This document shows positions 42,070-49,638 of a stretch of DNA of 64,000 nucleotides, one piece after another. The notes under the pieces were generated by a model. It was not told the DNA's origin and ran no database searches. It was given only the letters and a program-made list of their open reading frames with translations. The position numbers were made by a program, and so were the translations under genes. The stretch is from Variovorax paradoxus. GTDB lineage: Bacteria; Pseudomonadota; Gammaproteobacteria; Burkholderiales; Burkholderiaceae_C. How positions within the stretch are numbered: the stretch's first letter is position 1; each line of letters begins with the position of its first letter. The DNA lies in contig NZ_JAUSXL010000002.1 of assembly GCF_030815975.1 (NCBI RefSeq), forward strand, positions 3,832,501 through 3,896,500, given 5' to 3'.

Positions 42070-43338
42070 TCATGGCCGCGCCGTCTTCCTCGCAGGGGGC
42101 ACGTACTTGGCTTCGGCAGCGTCGGGCGAGGTGCGCGCGCGGCCACCTTTCTCGGCCCAGGTGCGGGTCCAGCGGATCTGCATCACGCGCATGACGCCCA
42201 GCATCACCAGCGACAGCGCGCCGAAGAACACAAAGCCCCAGACGTAGCTGCCCAGGTACTGCTTCGACAGGCCCATGGCATTGGGCACCAGGCCGCCGCC
42301 GAGCGCGCCGATCTCGCCGATCATCGAACCGGCCACCGCGGTGCTCGTGGGCCAGCGCAGCGGCACCAACTGGAACAGCGCGCCGTTGCCTGCGCCCAGC
42401 GCGGCAAAGCATGCGATCAGGAGCAGCGTGGTGAGCGCGAGCGATGACGACGAGACACCCACCAGCACCAGGCCCACGGCCACCACCAGCAGCACCACGG
42501 TCAGCGTGTTGACGCCGCCCCAGCGGTCGGAGATCCAGCCGCCGACGATGCGCACCGCGGCGCCCATGAAGGCGGCCAGCATCGTGAGCTGTCCGGCCTG
42601 CACCTTGCTCACGCCGAACTGGTCGTAGTAGTAGGAGGGCAGGAAGGTGATGAGCCCGATGAAGCCGCCGAAGGTCACGCCGTAGATCAGGCTGAACACC
42701 CAGCCGTCCTTCTCGAACAGGCAGGCGATGTGTGCGCGGAAGCTCGCATGGCTGTCGACGTCGGGCGGCTCCTTGGCGAACACGATCATCACGATCATCG
42801 GCACCAGGATCGCGCCGGCCGCCACGCCGTACACCGCCTGCCAGCCGAGCCACTGCGCGAGCGGCGGCGCCACCAGCACCGACACCGCCGTGCCCACGTT
42901 GCCCGCGCCCACCAGGCCCATCGCGAGGCCCTTGTGCTGCGGCGGGAACCAGCCCGAGCCCAGCGACAGCGCCACGCCGAAGCTCGCGCCCGCAATGCCC
43001 AGCAGCACGCCCATGGCGAGCAGCTCGTTGAAGCTCTTCACGAAGAAGAAGCCGAACAGCATCGCCACCGCGATCAGGCCCATCTCGACCAGCGTCGCGT
43101 TCTTGCGGCCGATGTACTGCGACAGGATGCCCAGCGGAAAGCGCATCAGCGCGCCCGCGATGATCGGCACCGACAGCATCAGGCCCTTCTGCGCGGGGGA
43201 GAGGTCGAAGGTCTCGCCAATGAAGGGTGCCATGGCGCCGTTGAGCACCCAGATGCAGCACGAAAACGTGAAGTACAGAAAGGCCGAAAACAGCGTCGGC
43301 GCGTGGCCGGAATGCAGAAAGGTCTTGAAGCTGGACAT
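42070..43338 (-). CDS. MFS nitrate/nitrite transporter, NarK/NasA type
   Basis: 422 residues with 12 helices. The nitrate signature regions are visible: AGASFGVALSLGSGWFPPQHKG and, in the second half, GALFQLVPLRWP with GEIGALGGGLVPNAMG. A basic C-terminal tail is present. It imports nitrate and/or exports nitrite for the adjacent reductases. The ATG at 43338 follows a TTG three codons earlier. A sigma-54 promoter and ANTAR-type hairpin lie upstream (43497-43544). Confidence 0.92.
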   Translation of the reverse strand: MSSFKTFLHSGHAPTLFSAFLYFTFSCCIWVLNGAMAPFIGETFDLSPAQKGLMLSVPIIAGALMRFPLGILSQYIGRKNATLVEMGLIAVAMLFGFFFVKSFNELLAMGVLLGIAGASFGVALSLGSGWFPPQHKGLAMGLVGAGNVGTAVSVLVAPPLAQWLGWQAVYGVAAGAILVPMIVMIVFAKEPPDVDSHASFRAHIACLFEKDGWVFSLIYGVTFGGFIGLITFLPSYYYDQFGVSKVQAGQLTMLAAFMGAAVRIVGGWISDRWGGVNTLTVVLLVVAVGLVLVGVSSSSLALTTLLLIACFAALGAGNGALFQLVPLRWPTSTAVAGSMIGEIGALGGGLVPNAMGLSKQYLGSYVWGFVFFGALSLVMLGVMRVMQIRWTRTWAEKGGRARTSPDAAEAKYVPPARKTARP

Positions 43339-43448
43339 GGCGTTCAATCGTGCGAAATGCCGCGGCGCGGCCTTTCGGGAGCCGTGTCGACGGACGGGGT
43401 TGGGGCGGGATGCCGGCAGCGGACGCTGTCGGCGTGGGGGTGCTCCCC

Positions 43449-43462
43449 GGCACGTGCAATGC
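43449..43462 (+). promoter_or_regulatory. Possible sigma-54 promoter for the ANTAR-PilJ gene
   Basis: The plus strand reads CCGGCACGTGCAATGCC: GG-N10-GC spacing and CGGCACG are good, but ATGC replaces TTGC. It lies 134 bases before the ATG at 43596. Weak on its own; supported only by the other sigma-54 sites in the island. Confidence 0.3.
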
Positions 43463-43496
43463 CAGGACGGATGCAGGAGCCTGCAGCCTCACCAAA

Positions 43497-43516
43497 GCGG
43501 TGCTTCGTTACACCGC
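43497..43516 (-). promoter_or_regulatory. ANTAR-type hexaloop hairpin in the leader of the MFS nitrate transporter
   Basis: The minus-strand RNA reads GCGGUGU-AACGAA-GCACCGC: a seven-pair stem (one G-U) and a hexaloop with A at position 1 and G at position 4, the pair of bases that ANTAR proteins recognise. It begins about two bases after the predicted +1 of the sigma-54 promoter just upstream. No clear second hexaloop hairpin or U-tract was found before the start codon, so the mechanism is less certain than for nasF. Confidence 0.55.
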
Positions 43517-43527
43517 ACCCCGATCGA

Positions 43528-43544
43528 TGCAAGAGGCGTGCCTG
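43528..43544 (-). promoter_or_regulatory. Sigma-54 promoter of the MFS nitrate transporter gene
   Basis: The minus strand reads CAGGCACGCCTCTTGCA against the consensus YTGGCACG-N4-TTGCW: one mismatch and exact GG-N10-GC spacing. The start of transcription is expected near 43518, giving a leader of about 180 bases before the gene at 43338. Confidence 0.75.
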
Positions 43545-43595
43545 CGAAAACGCGCGGGCGTGGCCTATGCTTGCCATGCTCTTCCTCACCCCGCC

Positions 43596-44897
43596 ATGAT
43601 TTCTCTTCTCGCCGTTCTGCCCAATGAATCCGCGGGCTCCGCGCCCTTGCCGGACCTGCCGGAGCCATTGCGGCTGGCGCTGGAGGATGCGAATGCCACC
43701 GTGCTCGGAGGGGCTACCTGCCACACGCTGGTGCAGCAGGTGGGGGCGCTTGCACCGCAACAGGCCCTGGTCCATCTGCCGGAGCCGGCGGGTCAGCTGC
43801 AGGCGCTCGTCGAGGCATTGCAGGCGTGGGGCGGGGTGCCGCCTTGCGCGCTGAGCCTGGCCAGTGCGCCGCTGGCACCCGAGCAGCACGAAATGCTGGC
43901 GGCGCTCGGCGTGCATGCGTGGGCCCCCGTCGACACCCTGGACGGGCTTTCGCTCGCGGCGCTGACCGCTCGTGCGCAGGCCCGCTGGCAGCGCGAGGCC
44001 GCGCTGCGCACCGAACTCGACGCCCTGCGCACGCGCATGGACGAGCGCAAGTGGGTCGACCGTGCCAAGGGCCTGCTGATGTCGGCGCGCGGCATTGGCG
44101 AGGACGAAGCCTTCGGCCTGCTGCGCGGCGCCGCGATGCATGCCAACCTGCGGCTGGGCGAGGTGTCGCGCTCGGTCATCGAGACTGCGCAGTGGGCCGA
44201 CGCGATCAATCGCGCCGGGCAATTGCGCATGCTCTCGCAACGGCTGGTGCGTGTGGCGGCGCAGCTGCTGGCCGGCATCGACGTGCAGCGCGCGCGGGTC
44301 CTGCGCACGCAGTCGACCGAGCGGGTGCAGCAGAACCTGGATCATCTGGCCACCCTCGAGCTGGGTGCGGCCGGCGTGCTCGCGCTGGGCGAGGTGCAGG
44401 CGGCCTGGAACGGCTTGGCCGCCTCGCTGGCCGCGCGTCCGGCCAAGCAGGGGCTGGCCGAGATCGACGCGCGTGGCGAGGCCTTGCTGTCGGCCGCCGA
44501 AGCCATGACGGAGGCGCTGGAGGCGTCGGGCTCGCGGCGTGCACTGCGCATCGTCAACATCTGCGGGCGCCAGCGCATGCGCGCGCAGCGCCTCGCGAAG
44601 GACGCGTTGCTCGCATCGACCATTGCGGCAGAGGCGTCGCGCGAGCGGCTGCTGCCGACCATGAACGAGTTCGAAGCCGCGCTGCTGGAACTGGAGCGCG
44701 CGCCCCTCAGTTCACCCGAGATCCGCGCCGCGCTGGTAACCGCGCGCGACGAATGGCTGCGCCTGGTCGGCGGCGTGCAGGCGCAGGGCAGCCCCGAAGG
44801 CCGCGCAGCGCTGGTGCGTTCCAGCGAGGCGCTCGTCGACACCTTCGAGCGCCTCACGGGTTGGTACGAGCACAGCCTGCAGGTCATCATGTCATGA
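43596..44897 (+). CDS. Receiver-like/ANTAR RNA-binding regulator fused to PilJ-type sensor
   Basis: 433 residues. Residues 1-125 have a receiver-like alpha/beta pattern without an evident phosphoacceptor Asp, as in NasT-like proteins. About 135-190 is an ANTAR domain (DERKWVDRAKGLLMSARG, then EDEAFGLLRGAAM), which binds paired hexaloop RNA hairpins and prevents transcription termination. About 195-430 contains two PilJ/NIT-like helical segments (INRAGQLRMLSQRLVR and VNICGRQRMRAQRLAK), as in nitrate sensors of the NarX/PilJ class. So nitrate sensing and RNA binding may lie in one chain. Divergent from the MFS transporter gene. Confidence 0.85.
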   Translation: MISLLAVLPNESAGSAPLPDLPEPLRLALEDANATVLGGATCHTLVQQVGALAPQQALVHLPEPAGQLQALVEALQAWGGVPPCALSLASAPLAPEQHEMLAALGVHAWAPVDTLDGLSLAALTARAQARWQREAALRTELDALRTRMDERKWVDRAKGLLMSARGIGEDEAFGLLRGAAMHANLRLGEVSRSVIETAQWADAINRAGQLRMLSQRLVRVAAQLLAGIDVQRARVLRTQSTERVQQNLDHLATLELGAAGVLALGEVQAAWNGLAASLAARPAKQGLAEIDARGEALLSAAEAMTEALEASGSRRALRIVNICGRQRMRAQRLAKDALLASTIAAEASRERLLPTMNEFEAALLELERAPLSSPEIRAALVTARDEWLRLVGGVQAQGSPEGRAALVRSSEALVDTFERLTGWYEHSLQVIMS

Positions 44898-44922
44898 CGC
44901 CGGTCGTGCCGCGCCTGCTGGG

Positions 44923-45732
44923 TCAGGCCGCAACCTTCTCCACGTGCGCCTGGCGCGTGTAGAGGAAATCGATCACGGCCTTGCGGGCATGAACGTAGGC
45001 CGGGTCTTCGGCCAATTCGACGCGGTTGCGCGGGCGCGCGATATCGACCGCCAGAATCTCGCCGATGGTGGCGGCCGGGCCGTTGGTGAGCATCACGATG
45101 CGGTCGGAGAGCAGCACCGCCTCGTCGACGTCGTGCGTGACCATGACGACGGTGCTTTGCGTCTTCTGCACGATGGCGAGCAGCTCGTCCTGCAGCTTGG
45201 CACGGGTCAGTGCATCGAGCGCGCCGAAGGGTTCGTCCATCAGCAGCACCTTGGGTTCCATCGACAGTGCGCGCGCAATGCCCACGCGCTGCTTCATGCC
45301 GCCGGAGATTTCGCCGGGGCGCTTCTGCGCGGCGGCCGAGAGGCCGACCATCGCGAGCGCGGCATCGGTGCGCGCGCGCAGTTGCGCCTTGCTTTCGGTG
45401 GCGGCAAAGACGCGCTCGACGGCCAAGTACACATTCTCAAAGCAGGTGAGCCAGGGCAGCAGCGAGTGGTTCTGGAACACCACTGCGCGCTCCGGTCCCG
45501 GCCCCTTGATTTCCCTGTTCGCGCACAGCAGCACGCCTTGCGTCGGCGTGGTCAGGCCGGCGATGAGGTTCAGCAGCGTCGACTTGCCGCAGCCCGAATG
45601 GCCGATCAGTGTGACGAACTCACCCTTGGCCACGTTCAGGTTGACGCCCTGCAGCGCAAGGAAGCTGCCCTTGGCCGTCTTGAAGCGCTGCTCGACGTTG
45701 TGGATCTCGATGTACTTGGAATCATCGTTCAT
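44923..45732 (-). CDS. nasD: Nitrate ABC transporter ATP-binding protein
   Basis: 269 residues. Walker A GHSGCGKST, Q-loop in VVFQNHSLLPWLTC, signature EISGGMKQR, Walker B VLLMDEPFGALD and switch His in VTHDVDEA. The sequence is of the NrtD/SsuB nitrate-sulfonate class. It energises uptake through NasE with NasF. Last gene of the nasFED operon. GGAGG precedes its start, which overlaps the stop of a 20-codon frame. Confidence 0.94.
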   Translation of the reverse strand: MNDDSKYIEIHNVEQRFKTAKGSFLALQGVNLNVAKGEFVTLIGHSGCGKSTLLNLIAGLTTPTQGVLLCANREIKGPGPERAVVFQNHSLLPWLTCFENVYLAVERVFAATESKAQLRARTDAALAMVGLSAAAQKRPGEISGGMKQRVGIARALSMEPKVLLMDEPFGALDALTRAKLQDELLAIVQKTQSTVVMVTHDVDEAVLLSDRIVMLTNGPAATIGEILAVDIARPRNRVELAEDPAYVHARKAVIDFLYTRQAHVEKVAA

Positions 45733-45791
45733 TGGAAACCTCCGCGCAGCAGCGCTGCGGTATTCGCCTTCGGAACGGCCGTGCGGCTCAT
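45729..45791 (-). CDS. Candidate 20-residue coupling peptide between nasE and nasD
   Basis: MSRTAVPKANTAALLRGGFQ. The ATG overlaps the nasE stop (ATGA) and the TGA overlaps the nasD start (ATGA), so ribosomes could pass through both junctions without leaving. The nasD ribosome site GGAGG lies inside it. No homology claim; it may be a coupling device rather than a functional peptide, or chance. Confidence 0.35.
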   Translation of the reverse strand: MSRTAVPKANTAALLRGGFQ

Positions 45792-46726
45792 GATTTCACC
45801 TCTTCGAACGTGAATGCAGTGGCAAGCTTGATGAGCGCGAACTCCAGCACCAGGCCGACGATGCCGATCACGAAGATCGCGATGATGATGTTGGCGACGT
45901 TGAGGTTGTTCCACTCGTCCCACACCCAGAAGCCGATGCCGACGCCGCCGGTCAGCATTTCGGCCGCGACGATCACCAGCCAGGCAGTGCCCACGGCCAG
46001 GCGCACGCCGGTCAGCATGTAGGGCAGCACGGCCGGGAACAGGATGCGGGTGAAGATCTTCCACTCCGACAGGTTCAGCACCTTGGCCACGTTCATGTAG
46101 TCGCTCGGAACCCGCTGCACGCCGACCGCGGTGTTGATCACCATCGGCCAGATCGAGCAGATGAAGATGGTCCAGATGGCCGCCGGGTTTGCACCCTTGA
46201 AGACGAGCAGGCCAATCGGCAGCCACGCCAGCGGCGACACCGGCCGCAGCAGGCTGATCAGCGGATTGAACATGCGCGCAAGAAACTCGAAGCGGCCGAT
46301 CGCAAAGCCCGCCGGAATGCCGACTGCCGCCGCAAGGCCGAAGCCCAGCGCCACGCGCTGCAGCGACGAGAGCACGTTCCAGCCCACGCCCTGGTCGTTG
46401 GGCCCCTTGCTGTAGAACGGATCGCTGAACACCGTGAGCGCCTGCTGCCAGGTGGCCAGCGGCGACGGAAAGCCGGTGGTGCTCTTCATCGCGACCAGTT
46501 CCCAGACCAGCACCAGCAGGCCGAAGCCCACGAGCGGCGGCAACACGCGCATCCAGAAGGCGCGCAGGTCGATGGGCAAACGCGGCTTTTTCTCCCTCTC
46601 CACTCTGGGGAGAGGGTTGGGGTGAGGGGTGGCCTCGGCGCGGGGCACACCCTCACCCCGACCCTCTCCCGCACGCGGGAGAGGGAGAGATGCGTCCATC
46701 GGCGAATGAAATACAGCGCTGACCAT
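45788..46726 (-). CDS. nasE: Nitrate ABC transporter permease
   Basis: 312 residues, about six helices from residue 50 onwards. The EAA-type loop with NLSEWKIFTRILFPAVLPYM contacts NasD. Residues about 12-46 (SLPLPRAGEGRGEG, ATPHPNPLPRVERE) are not transporter sequence: they are the translation of a two-unit palindromic repeat at 46591-46690 carried in frame. The true conserved protein begins near LPIDLRAFWMRVLPPL. The start at 46726 is the first ATG; no alternative start lies between the repeat and the first helix except ATG codons deep in helix 1. Confidence 0.92.
   Translation of the reverse strand: MVSAVFHSPMDASLPLPRAGEGRGEGVPRAEATPHPNPLPRVEREKKPRLPIDLRAFWMRVLPPLVGFGLLVLVWELVAMKSTTGFPSPLATWQQALTVFSDPFYSKGPNDQGVGWNVLSSLQRVALGFGLAAAVGIPAGFAIGRFEFLARMFNPLISLLRPVSPLAWLPIGLLVFKGANPAAIWTIFICSIWPMVINTAVGVQRVPSDYMNVAKVLNLSEWKIFTRILFPAVLPYMLTGVRLAVGTAWLVIVAAEMLTGGVGIGFWVWDEWNNLNVANIIIAIFVIGIVGLVLEFALIKLATAFTFEEVKS
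46591..46690. repeat. REP-like double palindrome within the nasE coding sequence
   Basis: Unit one (46591-46628: TCTCCCTCTCC, then GGGGAGAGGGTTGGGGTGAG) and unit two (46648-46690: CACCCTCACCCCGACC, then CTCTCCC-GCACGC-GGGAGAG) face each other as inverted copies, with inner stems as well. This CTCTCCC/GGGTGAGG family is a very common intergenic repeat in proteobacteria. Here it is read through in frame in the 5' part of nasE. Confidence 0.85.
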
Positions 46727-46746
46727 GGTGTGTTTCTCCTCAGGTA

Positions 46747-47991
46747 TCAGACATGCAACTTGAACGAATCGGCGTACTTCTTCGGGTCCTTGCCGTCCCA
46801 CACCGTGCCGTCGAACAGCTTGCTGGTGCGCAGCAGATCCTTGGGCACGGGCGTCTGCGTGGCGGCGGCGGCCTGCTTGTAGATGTCGATGCGGTTGATC
46901 TCGGTGGCCACCTTCAGGTAGTCGGGGTGCTCCTTCAGCAGGCCCCAGCGCTTGTGCTGCGTGAGGAACCACATGCCGTCCGACAGGTAGGGGAAGGTCA
47001 CGGCGCCGCCGTTGTAGAACTTCATGTGGTTGGGGTCGTCCCAGCTCTTGCCCAGGCCGTTGGTGTAGCGGCCGAGGATGCGCTGGTTGATCGCGTCCAC
47101 GCTGGTGTTGACGTAGCTCTTGTCGGCGATGGTCTCGGCCATCTTGTTCTTGTTCTGCAGGCCGGTGTCGATCCACTTGCCGGCCTCGATGATGGCCGCG
47201 GTTACGGCGCGCGCGGTGTTGGGGTACTTCTTGACGAAGTCGGCCGTGGTGCCCAGCACCTTCTCGGGGTGGTCCTTCCAGATGTCCTGGGTGGTGATGC
47301 CGGTCACGCCGATGCCGTCCATGATGGCGCGCTGGCCCCAGGGCTCACCCACGCAGTAGCCGTCCATGTTGCCCACGCGCATGTTGGCGACCATCTGCGG
47401 CGGCGGCACGGTGATGTTCTTGACGTCCTTGAACGGATCGATGCCGGCCGAGGCGAGCCAGTAGTACAACCACATGGCGTGCGTGCCGGTGGGGAAGGTG
47501 TGGGCGAAGGTGTATTCGCGCTTCTCGCTGGCAATGAGCTTGGCGAGCGATGCGGCATCGACCGCGCCCTTGTCGGCCAGTTTCTTCGAGAGCGTGATCG
47601 CCTGGCCGTTGTTGTTGAGCGTCATGAGCACGGCCATGTCTTTCTTTGCGCCGCTCACGCCCAGGTGCACGCCGTAGACCAGGCCGTAGAGCACGTGCGC
47701 CATGTCGAGTTCGCCGTTCACGAGCTTGTCGCGCACGCCGGCCCAACTGGCTTCCTTGCTGGGCACGATCTTCACGCCGTACTTCTTGTCGATGCCCAGC
47801 ACCGAGGCCATCACCACGCTGGCGCAGTCGGTCAGCGGGATGAAGCCGATCTTCACTTCCTCCTTCTCGGGCTTGTCCGAGCCCTGGGCCCAGACGGCGG
47901 CGCGCAGCGCGGGATCGATGGCCACGGCGCCAATGGCGGCGGCTTGCAGTACGCGGCGGCGGCTGAGGCGGGTTTTCAGCGGGTCGGTCAT
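46747..47991 (-). CDS. nasF: Nitrate ABC transporter substrate-binding protein
   Basis: 414 residues. Twin-arginine signal (SRRRVLQAAAIGAVA, cut near VWAQ) as in NrtA/NasF. The mature part has KIGFIPLTDCASVVMAS and MRVGNMDGYCVGEPWGQRA, which form the nitrate-binding cleft of this class. Periplasmic. First gene of nasFED, 340 bases downstream of nasR and preceded by a sigma-54 promoter and attenuator leader. Confidence 0.95.
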   Translation of the reverse strand: MTDPLKTRLSRRRVLQAAAIGAVAIDPALRAAVWAQGSDKPEKEEVKIGFIPLTDCASVVMASVLGIDKKYGVKIVPSKEASWAGVRDKLVNGELDMAHVLYGLVYGVHLGVSGAKKDMAVLMTLNNNGQAITLSKKLADKGAVDAASLAKLIASEKREYTFAHTFPTGTHAMWLYYWLASAGIDPFKDVKNITVPPPQMVANMRVGNMDGYCVGEPWGQRAIMDGIGVTGITTQDIWKDHPEKVLGTTADFVKKYPNTARAVTAAIIEAGKWIDTGLQNKNKMAETIADKSYVNTSVDAINQRILGRYTNGLGKSWDDPNHMKFYNGGAVTFPYLSDGMWFLTQHKRWGLLKEHPDYLKVATEINRIDIYKQAAAATQTPVPKDLLRTSKLFDGTVWDGKDPKKYADSFKLHV

Positions 47992-48036
47992 GTGGCGGGC
48001 TCCGGTGAGTGAAGGAAGAACGAACAAAAGCAAAAC

Positions 48037-48100
48037 AAAAAAGGCGTCCGCACCGCGCAGGGGCTGCTCGAAAACGAGCCCTTGCGGGATGGGGACGCCT
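48037..48100 (-). terminator. Attenuator terminator in the nasF leader
   Basis: On the minus strand AGGCGTCC (48100-48093) pairs with GGACGCCT (48049-48042), enclosing a further long stem around the loop TTTT, and is followed by TTTTTTGTTTTG. It lies 46 bases before the nasF ATG, so transcription should stop here unless the terminator is prevented from forming. Confidence 0.85.
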
Positions 48101-48106
48101 TTGTCC
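48093..48106 (-). promoter_or_regulatory. Hairpin P2 of the nasF leader, overlapping the terminator
   Basis: RNA GGAC-AAAGGC-GUCC: a four-pair stem and hexaloop with A1 and G4. Its loop and 3' arm (GGC GUCC) are the 5' arm of the terminator, so P2 and the terminator cannot form together. Binding of an ANTAR protein to P1/P2 would favour antitermination. Confidence 0.65.
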
Positions 48107-48120
48107 GGTTTCGGTGGACA

Positions 48121-48138
48121 ACACCCGCCGTTGGGTGC
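48121..48138 (-). promoter_or_regulatory. Hairpin P1 of the nasF leader
   Basis: RNA GCACCC-AACGGC-GGGUGU: a six-pair stem (one G-U) and hexaloop with A1 and G4. It is separated from P2 by 14 bases. Matches the known ANTAR target layout of two A1/G4 hexaloop hairpins. Confidence 0.7.
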
Positions 48139-48174
48139 CGCCTGCCTGGGACCCATAGGTCCATGTACTACTTC

Positions 48175-48191
48175 AGCAAACTGTGTGCCAG
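48175..48191 (-). promoter_or_regulatory. Sigma-54 promoter of nasFED
   Basis: The minus strand reads CTGGCACACAGTTTGCT against YTGGCACG-N4-TTGCW: only the base after CAC differs, and GG-N10-GC spacing is exact. Requires an enhancer protein, presumably NtrC. Confidence 0.8.
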
Positions 48192-48282
48192 CTTTTCTGG
48201 CTATCGATTGCTATCAAATCGGCAGCATGAGAGCAGTTGTCTGCGTATGCGAAAGAGCCGCGAGGCGGAAATCCGGATTCAC

Positions 48283-48297
48283 GCACGGTTGTTGTGC
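48283..48297. promoter_or_regulatory. NtrC-type enhancer site
   Basis: GCAC-GGTTGTT-GTGC fits the NtrC dyad GCAC-N7-GTGC. It lies about 100 bases upstream of the nasF sigma-54 promoter, the usual enhancer distance. Confidence 0.6.
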
Positions 48298-48330
48298 ACT
48301 GCACCAATCCGAACTTGTTTCGCGCGGCCT

Positions 48331-49611
48331 TCAGCGCCGGGGTGCAGCATCGAGCGGCAGGTAGTCGGCCATGGCGAGCATCGATTCGGCCACGTCGACC
48401 AGGCGGCGCTTCTGGTTCATGGCCGTCTGCAGCAGCATCTTGTGCGCCTCGTTCTCGCTCATGCGGCGGTGCGCCATCAAGAGGCCCTTGGCGCGTTCGA
48501 CCAGCTTGCGCTCGTTGAGGGAGGCGCGCACGGTTTCAAGTTCGTCGCCCATGGCCTGCAGCCGGCGCGACTGCTCCTGGACCATGTCGAGCACCGAGCG
48601 TTCGAGGTGGCGGCCGTACTGGGCGGGCTCCGTGGCCTGGGTGCCGGCGTCGTCGAAGAACGCCGCGCCCTCGGGCTGCGGCAGAAGGGTGCCGAGCACC
48701 TGCTGGTATCGCAGCAGCTCGCTGCGCGCCTGTGCAGTCTTGCGGGCGCAGAGCTCGCGCAGGTCGGCGGCCAGCCGGTCTTCGACGGTTTTCATGGCAT
48801 CGATGCGGCGCGTGCACCAGTCGAACCAGGCCTGGCTCAGCCGCGGATCGGGAACGGAGGACACGGCCGCCTGGGCCGAGGTCACGCTCATGCGGCGCTG
48901 GCGCTCGATCTCGGCCATGACGGCGTCGGACTGGCCTTGATGCCACAGCACCAGCACGCCGCTGCTTGAAAAATCGGTAAAGACCTGGAAGCAGCGCTCC
49001 TGCAGTTCGATGAGATGCAGCCATTGCTGGCGCTGCGCTTCGTCGCTGCGTCCCAGCGCCAGCGAGGCGGCGCCGAAGGCGCGTTCCTGTCCGGCAAATT
49101 CCTTGCCCTGCATGAAGTTGAACATCGCCACCAGAAGACGGGAGATTTCGGGGTCGGTGGCGCCATCGGCCGCCTCGAACACCACCGCCAGCAGGCCGGC
49201 AACGAGTTTTACGAAGGCGGCAGTGGCCTGAGCGGGCGTCAGCTCGAGCGCGCCGATGCGGCGGCGCAGGGCAGGCAGGCCGTCCAGCCCGGGAAGCACC
49301 CAGGCAATGCGGCTGAAGAGGCGGGCGCTGTTGCCTGCGGTGGCGCCGGGGCGCGCTTCGGTCTCGAGCTGGTCGAACCCGGCGCGCACCTCCTGCTCGA
49401 GCGCCAGGCACTCTGCGATCTGCGGGTCGCGCTGCTCGGCGAAGCGGCCGCCGCGCGAGGCGAGAAACACATTGGACATGCCGCGCTCCCGCTGCAGCGC
49501 GTGGACGAGCCGCGCGATCAGGCCGACCAGTTCGCTGGTGCGCGCGAGCTGGTCGAGCTCGTCGATTTCGCACCTTCTGGCGGCGATCAGGAAATTCAGT
49601 CCGGATTTCAT
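48331..49611 (-). CDS. nasR: Nitrate-responsive antiterminator NasR (NIT-ANTAR)
   Basis: 426 residues. About 30-300 is an all-helical NIT nitrate/nitrite-sensing domain ([20 protein letters not shown] near the start is typical). About 365-415 is an ANTAR RNA-binding domain ([20 protein letters not shown], then [16 protein letters not shown]). In Klebsiella NasR binds nitrate, then the nasF leader RNA, and blocks the terminator. Here the gene directly precedes nasF on the same strand and the leader has matching hairpins. It has its own near-consensus sigma-54 promoter. Divergent from tsaD. Confidence 0.93.
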   Translation of the reverse strand: MKSGLNFLIAARRCEIDELDQLARTSELVGLIARLVHALQRERGMSNVFLASRGGRFAEQRDPQIAECLALEQEVRAGFDQLETEARPGATAGNSARLFSRIAWVLPGLDGLPALRRRIGALELTPAQATAAFVKLVAGLLAVVFEAADGATDPEISRLLVAMFNFMQGKEFAGQERAFGAASLALGRSDEAQRQQWLHLIELQERCFQVFTDFSSSGVLVLWHQGQSDAVMAEIERQRRMSVTSAQAAVSSVPDPRLSQAWFDWCTRRIDAMKTVEDRLAADLRELCARKTAQARSELLRYQQVLGTLLPQPEGAAFFDDAGTQATEPAQYGRHLERSVLDMVQEQSRRLQAMGDELETVRASLNERKLVERAKGLLMAHRRMSENEAHKMLLQTAMNQKRRLVDVAESMLAMADYLPLDAAPRR

Positions 49612-49638
49612 GGTGGGGAGGGGAAGCAAAGCGCTTGC

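Larger units (their letters stand above)
47992..48330 (-). promoter_or_regulatory. nasF promoter-leader region
   Basis: This 339-base gap between nasR and nasF has no gene on either strand. It holds, in transcription order, an NtrC-type site (48283-48297), a sigma-54 promoter (48175-48191), hairpin P1 (48121-48138), hairpin P2 (48093-48106) and an intrinsic terminator (48037-48100). The untranslated leader would be about 175 bases from a start near 48165. Confidence 0.75.

Noticed and set aside
46591..46690. Tandem-looking CTCTCCC/GAGAGGG blocks considered as a CRISPR array
   Set aside because: Only two inverted units with no spacers of regular size. It is a REP-like palindrome pair.
48101..48121. 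Alternative stem TTGTCC/GGACAA with a nine-base loop in the nasF leader
   Set aside because: It competes with P2 and has a nine-base loop. The P1/P2 hexaloop arrangement explains the terminator overlap better, though this stem could be a resting-state structure.
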